Shown piece by piece: positions 9,136-16,617 of a stretch of 64,000 nucleotides of DNA. The stretch's first letter is position 1, and each line of letters opens with the position of its first letter. The stretch spans positions 62,001 through 126,000 of the forward strand of contig BMPS01000003.1 of the NCBI GenBank assembly GCA_014647715.1, given 5' to 3'. The translations under genes and the position numbers were made by a program. Source of the stretch: Streptomyces cinereus. GTDB lineage: Bacteria > Pseudomonadota > Gammaproteobacteria > Pseudomonadales > Moraxellaceae. The notes under the pieces are model-generated. The model saw nothing but the letters and a program-made list of their open reading frames with translations. It ran no database searches and had not been told where the DNA came from.

Positions 9136-9339
9136 ATGTTTGTGTGTATCTGTAATGCCGTCAAAGAAAGTCAAATCAAAACAGCCATTGAACAAGGTCA
9201 TGACAGCTTAGAGGCATTACAAGCTGAGCTTGATGTGGCTACTTGTTGTGGTGGCTGTCAGCCAATGATTGAAGGTTATCTCGAAGAGTACGCGCAGAGT
9301 ATCAATAACTATACGCACCTATTTATTGAAGTTGCCTAA
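9136..9339 (+). CDS. bfd: Bacterioferritin-associated ferredoxin Bfd
   Basis: Small [2Fe-2S] protein that passes electrons to bacterioferritin heme to release stored iron as Fe(II). From ATG 9136 it has 67 residues. Four cysteines are in the Bfd arrangement: C4 and C6 (CIC) and C38 and C41 (CGGC). Start chosen because GAGG at 9127-9130 is 5 nt upstream and the protein then begins MFVCICNAV as in the family; an upstream GTG at 9040 lies inside exbD. A Fur box precedes it and two bacterioferritin genes follow, its expected partners. Confidence 0.92.
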   Translation: MFVCICNAVKESQIKTAIEQGHDSLEALQAELDVATCCGGCQPMIEGYLEEYAQSINNYTHLFIEVA

Positions 9340-9364
9340 TGCGCTGTTAGCGTACACACCCAAA

Positions 9365-9390
9365 CTTATTCATTAATCTCAATGAATGAG
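9365..9390 (+). terminator. Hairpin after bfd, weak terminator candidate
   Basis: CTTATTCATT (9365-9374) pairs with AATGAATGAG (9381-9390) around a 6-nt loop, with one G-T pair. It is followed by cgactgac rather than a T-run. It may stabilise or weakly terminate the bfd transcript before the bacterioferritin genes. Confidence 0.3.
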
Positions 9391-9506
9391 CGACTGACAA
9401 ATATTGTAAATTATTTGCTGCGATGAATTGTTTTTAACGTCACTTTAATTTAGTATTTCAGATAATACCCAACCTTTGTTTCTGTTCATTTTTCAAGGAT
9501 ATACCC

Positions 9507-9986
9507 ATGAAAGGCAGCCAAGCTGTTATTGATTATCTAAATTTCTTAATTAGTGGTGAACTGGGGGCTCGTGACCAGTACTTTATTCATGCGCAAATGT
9601 ATCATGAATGGCATTATCTAAAACTTCATACGCGTATGCATCATGAAATGGAAGAAGAAAGCGATCATGCGCGTGCCTTAATCAATCGGGTGTTGATGCT
9701 AGAAGGCACACCCAACATGAAAGTTGCCGATATCAACATCGGTCATGATGTGCCAAGTATGCTAAAAGCCGATCTGCAGCTTGAATATGCGGTTCGTCAA
9801 CATCTCAAAGACGGCATTGCGCTTTGTGAGCAAGAGCAAGACTATGTAACCCGTGAGATTTTGGTCGCCCAATTGGTCGATACCGAAGAAGACCATGCCC
9901 ATTGGTTAGAGCAGCAGTTAAGACTGATTGATATGATGGGACTACCTAATTATCTGCAATCTCAGCTCGGTGACATCTCTGAATAA
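9507..9986 (+). CDS. bfr: Bacterioferritin, ferroxidase-competent subunit without the heme-ligand methionine
   Basis: Iron-storage ferritin-like subunit of 159 residues, probably one half of a mixed 24-mer. Aligned by eye to E. coli Bfr, all di-iron ferroxidase ligands are present (E18, E51, H54, E93, E127, H130). The position of heme-ligating Met52 is Ser (EESDHA). The next gene has the opposite pattern, keeping Met52 but losing ferroxidase ligands. This complementary pairing is known from Neisseria BfrA/BfrB and related two-subunit bacterioferritins. The start at 9507 has AAGGATAT about 6-8 nt upstream. The adjacent bfd supports a coupled storage and release role. Confidence 0.9.
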   Translation: MKGSQAVIDYLNFLISGELGARDQYFIHAQMYHEWHYLKLHTRMHHEMEEESDHARALINRVLMLEGTPNMKVADINIGHDVPSMLKADLQLEYAVRQHLKDGIALCEQEQDYVTREILVAQLVDTEEDHAHWLEQQLRLIDMMGLPNYLQSQLGDISE

Positions 9987-10021
9987 GGCGACCAAGCAAT
10001 AAGGTAGCTAAGGTAAACATT

Positions 10022-10492
10022 ATGCAAGTCGATAAAGAAATTCTAAGAGCGCTAAACCAAGTTTTGGGTCAGGCATTGATTGCTATTAACCAGTACTTCT
10101 TACACGCGCGTATCGCCAAAAACTGGGGACTCAGTGAACTCAATGAAAAATTGTATCATCAGTCGATTCATGAGATGAAATGGGCAGATGACCTCATTGA
10201 GCGTATCTTAATGCTAGATGGTCTGCCAAACTTGCAAGAGCTTGGCAAAATTTTAATCGGTGAAAATGTCGCTGAAATTTTGCGTTGTGATTTGCAATTA
10301 GAGTATCAAAAAACTGACATCATCAAAAATGCGATTGCTTTATGTGAGCAGAAAAGCGATTTTGTCTCTCGCAAATTATTGATCAAACTCAAAGACGGGA
10401 GTGAAGAGCACATTGATTGGCTAGAAACCCAGATTGAACTAGTGACTTCGATGGGCATCGAAAATTATACGCAAAGTTTATTAGAATCATAA
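10022..10492 (+). CDS. bfr: Bacterioferritin, heme-binding subunit with degenerate ferroxidase centre
   Basis: Second bacterioferritin subunit, 156 residues, starting 36 bp after the first. The heme ligand is kept (HEMKWAD, M52 in E. coli numbering) together with E51 and E94. Three ferroxidase ligands are replaced: E18 by Ala, H54 by Trp, E127 by Ser. It should bind heme and contact Bfd but probably cannot oxidise iron well by itself, so it most likely assembles with the preceding subunit. This is inferred from motif comparison and knowledge of Neisseria-type heteromeric bacterioferritin. Confidence 0.9.
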   Translation: MQVDKEILRALNQVLGQALIAINQYFLHARIAKNWGLSELNEKLYHQSIHEMKWADDLIERILMLDGLPNLQELGKILIGENVAEILRCDLQLEYQKTDIIKNAIALCEQKSDFVSRKLLIKLKDGSEEHIDWLETQIELVTSMGIENYTQSLLES

Positions 10493-10519
10493 AGCGTATT
10501 GGCGTGTCGGAATAACTGT

Positions 10520-10612
10520 ATGAACCATCAATATGCCCAAGCCGCGTTGATTTCTGTCATCTCTATATTGATGGCATCGCTTATCATCATCTTGGTGGCA
10601 GTAATTTATTGA
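10520..10612 (+). CDS. Candidate 30-residue single-pass membrane protein
   Basis: Short frame from ATG 10520 to TGA 10610-10612, 27 bp after the second bacterioferritin. The product starts MNHQYAQAAL and is then almost wholly hydrophobic (Ile, Leu, Val, Ala), typical of a one-helix membrane peptide. A weak GGA lies 8 nt upstream. A strong hairpin terminator follows at 10671-10696, so the frame would lie inside the bfr transcript. No family is recognised. It may be chance, and conservation in relatives would decide. Confidence 0.35.
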   Translation: MNHQYAQAALISVISILMASLIIILVAVIY

Positions 10613-10670
10613 TTATCGTTTTAGTTGTCGAGTTTGGCATATTGGCATAGCCAAGATGATGAGTGATTTC

Positions 10671-10696
10671 GGCTGGCAGTTTTCGTTCTGCCAGCC
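10671..10696 (+). terminator. Terminator of the bacterioferritin transcript
   Basis: Perfect 9-bp stem GGCTGGCAG (10671-10679) with CTGCCAGCC (10688-10696), loop ttttcgtt, followed by a short T-containing stretch (gtttggtg). The stem is strong and GC-rich, but the U-tract is weak. Confidence 0.6.
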
Positions 10697-10768
10697 GTTT
10701 GGTGAGTTACTTTAAGGGGCTTTTTTACCCAAGATATGTTTTAAAAGATGGGTTTTACAAGGTGTGTT

Positions 10769-11128
10769 TTAAAAGCTTTCTAGTACAATTTTGCCTTTTG
10801 ATTTGCCTGATTCAAGCAGCTTGTGCGCCTTCTCCAAGTTTGCAGCGTTAATATTGCCTAGATTTTGGTTCAAGGTACTTCTAATTTTTTGCTGGTCAAC
10901 TAATTGGGCAACCTGTTGCAGCAATTCACCTTGCTTTTCAATATCATCGGTTTCATACATTGAACGGGTGAACATCAACTCCCAATGGATAGAAATAGAT
11001 TTAGTCTTAAACGGCATAATATCAAATGTTTGTGGATCATCGATCAATCCAAGCTTACCTTGGGGTGCAATCAGAGAAACTATTTGCTTGATATAGGTGT
11101 CTGTATGATTGGTAAGGTCAAGGGCGCA
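10769..11128 (-). pseudogene. 3' fragment of a zinc-type alcohol dehydrogenase/quinone oxidoreductase
   Basis: The minus-strand frame ends at 10769 and stays open to about 11128. It encodes roughly the last 120 residues of an MDR-superfamily zinc-type alcohol dehydrogenase-like protein. The readable pattern is TDTYIKQIVSLIAPQGK, LGLIDDP, HWELMFTRSM, INAANLEKAHKLLESGK and KGKIVLESF, the normal C-terminal end of that family. The nucleotide-binding and catalytic N-terminal two thirds are missing, and the frame runs into a transposase-like remnant. It is therefore a truncated relic rather than a functional gene. A TTG at 11047 gives an apparent 92-residue frame but is not a genuine start. Confidence 0.65.
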
Positions 11129-11258
11129 AGGTTAAGGATACAAGCTAAGCTCACATTTTGCGCCTGTGTTTTCGCCAAAAATAGCCCTTGGTAAAACGCC
11201 GCCATTTATTGTTGTACCAGTGTACCCAATCAAGGGTAGCGAGTGCAACATCATTTAC
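11129..11258 (-). pseudogene. IS3-family transposase C-terminal remnant
   Basis: On the minus strand from 11258 to about 11205 the frame reads VALATLDWVHWYNNK. This resembles the DWVxWYNNxR motif near the end of IS3/IS150-type OrfB transposases. A stop lies just upstream, and the continuation is frameshifted (AAFYQGLFLAKTQAQN in another frame), so the element is broken. It abuts the truncated dehydrogenase, suggesting an insertion that decayed. No intact terminal inverted repeats could be recognised by eye. Confidence 0.45.
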
Positions 11259-11284
11259 ACCTTATCACTTATGCTTGTTTCTTT

Positions 11285-11318
11285 GTTATGGTTAAAGCAA
11301 GGTTATGGTTAAAGCAAG
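11285..11318 (+). repeat. Exact 17-bp tandem duplication
   Basis: GTTATGGTTAAAGCAAG occurs twice without a gap (11285-11301, 11302-11318), next to the transposase remnant. It is probably a replication-slippage scar in non-coding DNA. The rest of 11259-11512 holds no recognisable gene, only the upstream region of the ABM gene. Confidence 0.8.
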
Positions 11319-11512
11319 CATAAAGGAAGGGGGTAATATCAACCTCAAATTTAAGCTGATACAGACATTCCCCACGACTTAAAGCATAAATGTTTATGTA
11401 ACCTTTATACAACAAAGCTATGCGCTAAAGCCGTTTGACATGAATATAACAGTGGTTTAGACTCAATTTTGATTCTAGTCAATGTCGGCTAGTCAATATT
11501 GGAGTATTAGTG

Positions 11513-11815
11513 ATGCTTAAAACCGCTTTATATGTCCGTCTTGAAGCTAAACCAGGTAAAGAACAACAAGTAGAAGATTTCTTAAAAGCTGGTCTGCCTA
11601 TCGTCAATGAAGAACCCGCCACAGTTGCATGGTTTGGTTTACGCCTTGGCCCATCAACCTTTGGTATTTTTGATGCATTCCCTGATGAAGCAGGTCGCGA
11701 GGCTCATTTATCGGGTAAGGTTGCCGCCGCTTTGATGGCTCAAGCAGATGAACTATTTTCAGAGCCGCCTTCTATTGAAAAAGTAGATGTGTTGGCAAGT
11801 AAACTACCAGCTTAG
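11513..11815 (+). CDS. Antibiotic biosynthesis monooxygenase (ABM) domain protein, putative quinol monooxygenase
   Basis: Small alpha-beta barrel protein of 100 residues of the ABM/YgiN-like superfamily. It shows the N-terminal strand LYVRLEAKPGKEQQVEDFL, the central WFGLRLGPSTFGIFDAF and a C-terminal helix. Members act as cofactor-free monooxygenases on quinols or as stress-associated dimers; the substrate here is unknown. Start chosen at ATG 11513 because GGAG at 11501-11504 is 8 nt upstream; the overlapping GTG at 11510 is less well placed. It is followed by its own terminator, so it is probably monocistronic. Confidence 0.75.
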   Translation: MLKTALYVRLEAKPGKEQQVEDFLKAGLPIVNEEPATVAWFGLRLGPSTFGIFDAFPDEAGREAHLSGKVAAALMAQADELFSEPPSIEKVDVLASKLPA

Positions 11816-11849
11816 ATTGAAGCCCAATTCTCTTGAGCTTAAGCCTCTT

Positions 11850-11888
11850 AAAGAGCTGCCTAAAATATTAATTAAAAAGCAGCTCTTT
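11850..11888 (+). terminator. Terminator after the ABM gene
   Basis: AAAGAGCTGC (11850-11859) pairs perfectly with GCAGCTCTTT (11879-11888). The loop is 19 nt and A/T-rich, and TTATTATAT follows. Confidence 0.65.
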
Positions 11889-12192
11889 ATTATATCACTT
11901 CACTTAAATCATTCACTTAGCTAATCGGTCATCCCATACTGTATCATTGACGATTATTTGACTACATATATCCAATTACAATATTTTCTAAACTTGCTGA
12001 TAGCAAGCAATGGGCAAATTTAGACTTTGCGCCATTTAACTACTTACCCTGCAATTAATCTTATCGCTTTGTTGTTTTAATCGTTACCAAGTTTTAAATC
12101 AAGTTTTAAGCTAGCTATCTTACAAAAACTGCTTTTCCCGATGGATTAAATTTTATTATTTACACTATCAATAAATCTACACTACAAATAAA

Positions 12193-12221
12193 TAGACGAC
12201 TGGTCTATTTTTGTGTATAGT
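12193..12221 (+). promoter_or_regulatory. Promoter with TetR-type operator for the DJ-1/DUF1330 operon
   Basis: TAGAC-GACTG-GTCTA (12193-12207) is an inverted repeat with perfect 5-bp arms. It overlaps a possible -35 (TAGACG, 12193-12198), with TATAGT as -10 at 12216-12221 after a 17-bp spacer. Nearly the same sequence (ACGACTGGTCTATT) lies in front of the tetR gene at 14288-14304. The shared motif and its position over the promoter imply repression by that TetR protein. Confidence 0.65.
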
Positions 12222-12473
12222 GACGGCATGATTACAGCAAAATCCCAGTGTTGACTAGCGTTGACCAATGTTTGCAGTATTGAGAAATTTTTTAAGTTTG
12301 TTGGGCAGATAAAGTTTGCTTAAATATCCGTCACGCAGTCTTTTTCAATGCTACCAATCAGTGCTATTAAATAAAGGATTGATTTGCCCGGCATCTTGTA
12401 CATTGCGCACACGACTTCCTGCTGTGCTCATGTAGCAATAACCTTAATTCTAAAAACTATCAGAGAAAATAAT

Positions 12474-13157
12474 ATGAAAATTTTAATTGTTCTGACCTCA
12501 CATGACAAACTCGGCAATACTGGTAAGAAAACAGGTTTTTGGTTAGAAGAACTTGCGGCACCGTATTACACCTTTATTGATGCGGGTGCTGAAGTTACCC
12601 TAGCATCACCTCAAGGTGGGCAGCCACCGCTAGACCCAAAAAGTAACTTAGCCGATGCACAAACTGAAACCACGCACCGCTTTGAAGCAGATCCTGTAGC
12701 TATGCAAGCGTTGGCACAGACCCATAAACTTAGCGAAATTTCTATCGCTGATTATGATGCTGTGTTTTACCCAGGCGGGCATGGTCCATTGTGGGATTTG
12801 GCAGAAGATCCGATTTCAATTGCTCTCATTGAACAAGCAATTGAGTCAGGAAAACCCGTTGCTACAGTTTGTCACGCCCCAGGTGTTCTTCGTCATGTAA
12901 AAACCAGTGATGGCAAGCCTTTGGTTAGCGGTAAATCCGTGACAGGTTTTACCAATACTGAAGAAGAAGCAGTAGGATTGACCGAAGTTGTACCGTTTTT
13001 GGTCGAAGATATGCTCAAAGAAAAAGGTGGTCATTATTCTAAAGCGGGTGACTGGCAAGTGTATGTCCAAGTAGATGGTTTACTAATTACTGGACAAAAT
13101 CCTGCATCTTCTGCTGCAACCGCCAGCGCACTACTTGAATTGTTAAATAAGGAGTAG
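12474..13157 (+). CDS. DJ-1/PfpI (Hsp31-type) protein, putative glyoxalase III/deglycase
   Basis: Class I glutamine amidotransferase-like protein of 227 residues. It shows KILIVLTSH at the N-terminus, E26 in FWLEELAAPY, the YPGGHGP turn and the nucleophile elbow TVCHAPG with C133-H134. This residue set fits the Hsp31/HchA-like branch that detoxifies methylglyoxal or repairs glycation; activity is inferred. Start chosen at ATG 12474, preceded by agaga, because the protein then begins as in the family. It is followed after 3 bp by the DUF1330 gene, forming an operon preceded by a TetR-type operator. Related TetR regulators of the NemR type control electrophile-defence genes, which fits this context. 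Confidence 0.8.
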   Translation: MKILIVLTSHDKLGNTGKKTGFWLEELAAPYYTFIDAGAEVTLASPQGGQPPLDPKSNLADAQTETTHRFEADPVAMQALAQTHKLSEISIADYDAVFYPGGHGPLWDLAEDPISIALIEQAIESGKPVATVCHAPGVLRHVKTSDGKPLVSGKSVTGFTNTEEEAVGLTEVVPFLVEDMLKEKGGHYSKAGDWQVYVQVDGLLITGQNPASSAATASALLELLNKE

Positions 13158-13160
13158 CCC

Positions 13161-13460
13161 ATGTCTGCATATGTGGTATTTACCCGTGAGCAAACTACGG
13201 ACGCTGAGGAACTGGCGCAATATGCACAAAAAGCGCCGCTTGCTCGTGAAGGTCGTGAGCTAACACCCTTGGCTTTTTATGGTCAATTAGAAGTGCTTGA
13301 AGGCAATGAAATTGAAGGCGCTGTTATTCTACGCTTTCCTGATATGGCAGCCGCGCGCGATTGGTATAACAGTCCCATCTATCAAGAAGCATTACAACAT
13401 CGCCTAAAAGGGGCAAATTATCGTGCCTTTATCATTGAAGGTGTTGAAGACGCTATTTGA
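13161..13460 (+). CDS. DUF1330 family protein
   Basis: Small dimeric alpha-beta barrel-type protein of 99 residues. The family pattern is visible as YVVFTREQTTD at the start, AFYGQLEVLEG in the middle and FPDMAAARDWYNSPIYQEALQHR near the end, then ANYRAFIIEG. Biochemical function is not established for the family. It starts 3 bp after the DJ-1-like stop with an SD-like aaggag before its ATG. The two are surely co-transcribed, and a role in the same stress response is likely. Confidence 0.82.
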   Translation: MSAYVVFTREQTTDAEELAQYAQKAPLAREGRELTPLAFYGQLEVLEGNEIEGAVILRFPDMAAARDWYNSPIYQEALQHRLKGANYRAFIIEGVEDAI

Positions 13461-13535
13461 GAAAAAGCACTGCTATCAGATGTGCTAACCTACGAGTTAG
13501 TACATGAGTGATACGCATTGTTATAAAATTAATGT

Positions 13536-13580
13536 AATAGCAGCCCAGTCATACATAATGATTGCGCTGCTATTATAATT
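13536..13580 (+). terminator. Terminator of the DJ-1/DUF1330 operon
   Basis: AATAGCAGC (13536-13544) pairs perfectly with GCTGCTATT (13566-13574), loop 21 nt, followed by ataattttt. The convergent tetR gene ends at 13654, so it may also act on readthrough from that side. Confidence 0.6.
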
Positions 13581-13653
13581 TTTGCAGCTATTATTATTGT
13601 GAAGTCAAGATAGTGAAGCTAAGTTACTGAGGTTAAGCCAGCAAAACTAACTT

Positions 13654-14262
13654 TTAAGACTTTCCACTTTTTAATAAAAATGCCGTCGCTTTTAGCGCTT
13701 GATGTAATGGTGTTTTATCTTTTTGCAGCTTACTTAGTAACGCCGCGCCCATCCACATTTGGTAAATCACTTGGGCTACCGTCAAGGCATCAGTCCCTGC
13801 TTGGATAGACCCATCTTGCTTGCCCAAAACGATGACTTCAGCAATCCGCTGGATTACCTTATCAACGCCATCGGACATAATAGCGCGCATATCTTCAGAT
13901 AGGTCAGCGACTTCTGCAGCAAGTTTTACAATTAAACAGCTATCTGCCCAACTACATGGCGCATCAGGATCTTCAATCCATAGGTTAAAATACCCGATTA
14001 GTTTTTGATAAGCGGATTGGTCGCCACGCCATAGTTCATCTAAACGGCGTTGGTAATTATCTACATAATACTGTACTAATTCACAGCCGAAAGACTCTTT
14101 AGATTTGAAGTAATGATAAAATGAACCTTTAGGGATCTCGCAGCTTTGTAAAATTTCTTGTAATCCCACACCGCTAAAACCTTTATGCAAAATTAGATCA
14201 GAACTGGTGTTAAGAATGTGTAAGCGTTTTGCTTCAGACTTCTTGATACAGGTAGGCTCCAT
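13654..14262 (-). CDS. TetR/AcrR family transcriptional regulator (NemR-like)
   Basis: Repressor of 202 residues with an N-terminal helix-turn-helix: ILNTSSDLILHKGFSGVGLQEIL, then EIPKGSFYHYFKSKESFG, very close to the NemR/AcuR-type recognition helix. The C-terminal ligand domain contains several cysteines (CSWADSC) that could sense electrophiles, as NemR does; that is inference. Start chosen at ATG 14262; upstream in-frame codons to 14358 overlap its own promoter. Its promoter region carries the operator AATACGACTGGTCTATT (minus strand), also found before the convergent DJ-1/DUF1330 operon. It therefore probably represses itself and that operon. Confidence 0.85.
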   Translation of the reverse strand: MEPTCIKKSEAKRLHILNTSSDLILHKGFSGVGLQEILQSCEIPKGSFYHYFKSKESFGCELVQYYVDNYQRRLDELWRGDQSAYQKLIGYFNLWIEDPDAPCSWADSCLIVKLAAEVADLSEDMRAIMSDGVDKVIQRIAEVIVLGKQDGSIQAGTDALTVAQVIYQMWMGAALLSKLQKDKTPLHQALKATAFLLKSGKS

Positions 14263-14287
14263 AGTTATTGTGTACGCAATTATAAAA

Positions 14288-14338
14288 AATAGACCAGTCG
14301 TATTGTTTTTATTATAACTTATATAAAATGAATGTAAA
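14288..14338 (-). promoter_or_regulatory. tetR promoter with operator
   Basis: On the minus strand TTTACA (14338-14333) and TATAAT (14316-14311) are 16 bp apart. The sequence AATACGACTGGTCTATT (14304-14288) lies directly downstream at the expected transcription start. It shares ACGACTGGTCTATT with the operator at 12191-12209, indicating autoregulation. Confidence 0.65.
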
Positions 14339-14529
14339 GAAGTTTTCCTTGAAAGCATTAACTATTAGCAAAAATAATTCAATATAAAACAAGTATTTAT
14401 ATCAAATTAGATAGTGATTGGATGATTGATTCAAACAGTCAAAACCACGTAACAGTCAAAACCGAATAACATGAGTATGACTTTAAAATAGGGATTGACG
14501 CTAATTGCTATCTAATCATTGCAAGCTAA

Positions 14530-14568
14530 AAAATAAAAAACCACTGAGGATTAATGCACCTAAGTGGT
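14530..14568 (-). terminator. Intrinsic terminator of the tRNA gene
   Basis: On the minus strand ACCACTTAGG and CCTCAGTGGT form a stem around tgcattaat, with one internal mismatch, followed by TTTTTTATTTTTT. It lies about 10 bp downstream of the tRNA 3' end. Confidence 0.8.
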
Positions 14569-14577
14569 TATTTTATA

Positions 14578-14654
14578 TGGTGGGCCCACACAGACTTGAA
14601 CTGTGGACCAAAGGATTATGAGTCCTCTGCTCTAACCAACTGAGCTATAGGCCC
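14578..14654 (-). tRNA. tRNA with anticodon CAU (tRNA-Met, possibly tRNA-Ile2)
   Basis: A 77-nt cloverleaf including an encoded CCA. The acceptor stem is GGGCCTA with TGGGCCC, the D-arm contains AGCTCAGTTGGTTAGAGC, and the anticodon stem is GAGGA/TCCTT with loop CTCATAA. The T-arm is CACAG-TTCAAGT-CTGTG, then A73-CCA. The CAU anticodon means elongator Met or, if C34 is modified to lysidine, Ile2. The C4-G69 and C5-G68 pairs seen here are features that TilS recognises in Ile2, so Met is the default but not proven. A strong terminator follows. Confidence 0.92.
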
Positions 14655-14803
14655 GAAAGGGTAGCGTCACAAATATTGCTAAGCAAATTTGTCAAAACTA
14701 GGCTGATTATAATACCTTAAAAAATTATTTTTGCAATGTGGAAATGGATAATTTTATGCAAAACGTTGATTAATCAGCATAAACTTGTCTCACCGAATAC
14801 GCA

Positions 14804-15619
14804 TTATTTGTCTTGTGTCACCGCAATCATCACACCCATATATTTATTGTCATTGCGTGAGAGCGTCTGACTATACAATGCCGAGGCGCTACCGCCATCC
14901 AAAAACAACGCATTGTCACAGCCCAATTGCGATTTGAACAAATCGGCAAACTCATAAAAGCTGACAGGCGTGTCGCTTATTACAAATTTGACGCGGCTAG
15001 GATTGCGACCACACACGCCAACACCATTGCGGTATTTTCTCGAGGTACTATTGGCATCAAATGCCGGATGGATGTTGCCATCGATGACCAGCATAGGTCC
15101 AGATTGGGTGGTAAAAATCGGTTTTGCCCCGCTTGCCAGTTTTTTTGCCATGCTTTGACTTTCAGTGATATAAAAACCTTGACGGTCTTGCCAAAATACC
15201 CCATTGGGCATTAGGTGAAAGTTACCACCGCCCTGCTTGAGATTTAGGGCTCGGATTTGCTTGCCATTGATGACCGTATAGCCAATCGGGGCAAAATTGC
15301 CATCGTACATCCCTGCATTCATCGCAAATAACAAGGTTTTGGCAGGTTGCTGGCTTGCCAAATAATCGCGTAGGGTAGTAAAGGTGAGTAGTAATGGGTG
15401 GCTCGTGGACGAGGGATTTTGCCACTGCAGTGAAAAATTCGCCGCGTTTTTAGCATCAAGCTCGCAGATACTATAATCGAACGGCTGGCTTTTTTGCTGA
15501 CAATCTGGGACGGTTTTGACAGTAAACTGACGTGCCAAACCGATACTGGCCACCAATAATAGCGCCAAGCATAGGCTGACAACAACCGCTTGTGTCTTTG
15601 TGATATTTGAGAGCGTCAT
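14804..15619 (-). CDS. Phosphodiester glycosidase family (NAGPA/DUF2233) exported protein
   Basis: Protein of 271 residues with an N-terminal signal/anchor segment (about residues 10-29, VVVSLCLALLLVASIGLA) and a periplasmic domain. Family motifs are FAMNAGMYDGNFAPIGYTV, QGGGNFHLMPNGVF, QSGPMLVIDG, then RNGVGVCGRNPSRVKFVIS and CDNALFLDGGSASALY. This is the DUF2233/phosphodiester glycosidase fold related to mammalian uncovering enzyme; the bacterial substrate is unknown. It has its own upstream region of about 290 bp shared divergently with ndk, which otherwise shows no gene. An envelope glycan-related role is only inference. Confidence 0.82.
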   Translation of the reverse strand: MTLSNITKTQAVVVSLCLALLLVASIGLARQFTVKTVPDCQQKSQPFDYSICELDAKNAANFSLQWQNPSSTSHPLLLTFTTLRDYLASQQPAKTLLFAMNAGMYDGNFAPIGYTVINGKQIRALNLKQGGGNFHLMPNGVFWQDRQGFYITESQSMAKKLASGAKPIFTTQSGPMLVIDGNIHPAFDANSTSRKYRNGVGVCGRNPSRVKFVISDTPVSFYEFADLFKSQLGCDNALFLDGGSASALYSQTLSRNDNKYMGVMIAVTQDK

Positions 15620-15909
15620 ACCATTGAGAGAAAATTTAAGCTATTGGCTATTATACCATTTGCGTATCACAGAATATATCCGCGATTTATTACAAAAAAC
15701 TTGTTCAATTTGATATTCTAGCAATTTCGACTTAACAGTGATGAATTAAACTAGTTTTTGCCATCAATATCATTATAATAGGCAACTAAGAACAGCATCC
15801 CCGTTTGTTTAAATCGTGATTTGACATGCCCAATGGGCAGGGTACAGGCTGTTTTTACAGTTTCTCACATTTAAAATCATAATCCCCTTCAATTTTAAAG
15901 GAATTTAAC

Positions 15910-16341
15910 ATGGCCATTGAACGTACCTTATCAATTATCAAACCCGATGCAGTCGCAGGCAACCACATTGGCGAAATCTACAGCCGTTTTGAAAAAGCAG
16001 GCTTAAAAGTTGTGGCAGCAAAAATGTTGCATTTAGATAACGAAAAAGCAGGCGGTTTCTACGCTGAGCACAAAGAGCGTCCATTTTACAACGATTTAGT
16101 ATCTTTCATGACTTCAGGCCCAGTGGTGGTATCAGTACTTGAAGGGGAAAACGCAGTGGCTCACCACCGTGAAATCATGGGCGCTACCAATCCAAAAGAC
16201 GCCGCTGAAGGCACTATCCGTCGTGACTTTGCTAACAGCATTGATGAAAATGCGGTTCACGGTTCAGACTCAACCACATCTGCAGCCCGTGAAATCAGCT
16301 ATTTTTTCAGTGATAATGAAGTTTACCCACGTACGCGTTAA
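15910..16341 (+). CDS. ndk: Nucleoside diphosphate kinase
   Basis: Transfers the gamma phosphate from ATP to other nucleoside diphosphates via a phosphohistidine intermediate. The 143 residues are normal for the family. The N-terminus [13 protein letters not shown] and the active-site motif NAVHGSDS with H117 are intact. An AAAGGAATTTAAC leader places the SD about 7 nt before ATG 15910. A strong terminator begins 16 bp after the stop, so it is monocistronic. Confidence 0.97.
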   Translation: MAIERTLSIIKPDAVAGNHIGEIYSRFEKAGLKVVAAKMLHLDNEKAGGFYAEHKERPFYNDLVSFMTSGPVVVSVLEGENAVAHHREIMGATNPKDAAEGTIRRDFANSIDENAVHGSDSTTSAAREISYFFSDNEVYPRTR

Positions 16342-16357
16342 TCTTAACATAACAAAA

Positions 16358-16386
16358 AACGGCTTAAATTTTAAGCCGTTTTTTTA
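16358..16386 (+). terminator. ndk terminator
   Basis: AACGGCTTAA (16358-16367) pairs with TTAAGCCGTT (16371-16380), 3-nt loop, followed by a run of T to 16386. Classic rho-independent terminator. Confidence 0.9.
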
Positions 16387-16617
16387 TTGGCTATCGTTTT
16401 TTTATTGCCTATCAATAGGAATGATTTATTACTCAAAATTAGAGATAAAAAATAGGATAAAAAAGCAAAGATGCAAAAATAATATTAATAGTTTTATTAA
16501 AGAAACTAAAGAAACTTAATTTAACAATTCATAACAAAGAGCACATAGAGCACAGGGGCAAATACGCTAAAATAAATTCAGAAGGATATAAAAAACACAA
16601 ATTTTTTTGACTAGGAT

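Larger units (their letters stand above)
11816..12473 (+). other. Intergenic region between the ABM and DJ-1-like genes
   Basis: This 658-bp gap holds the ABM terminator (11850-11888) and the promoter with TetR-type operator (12193-12221), then a leader of about 250 nt to the DJ-1-like start. The frame open from TTG 12384 into the DJ-1-like gene is a leader extension, not a better start. I see no further gene or RNA. Confidence 0.6.

Noticed and set aside
12384-12473. N-terminal extension of the DJ-1-like protein from TTG 12384
   Set aside because: The 30 extra residues are not family-like. ATG 12474 has a better leader and gives the standard KILIVLTSH start.
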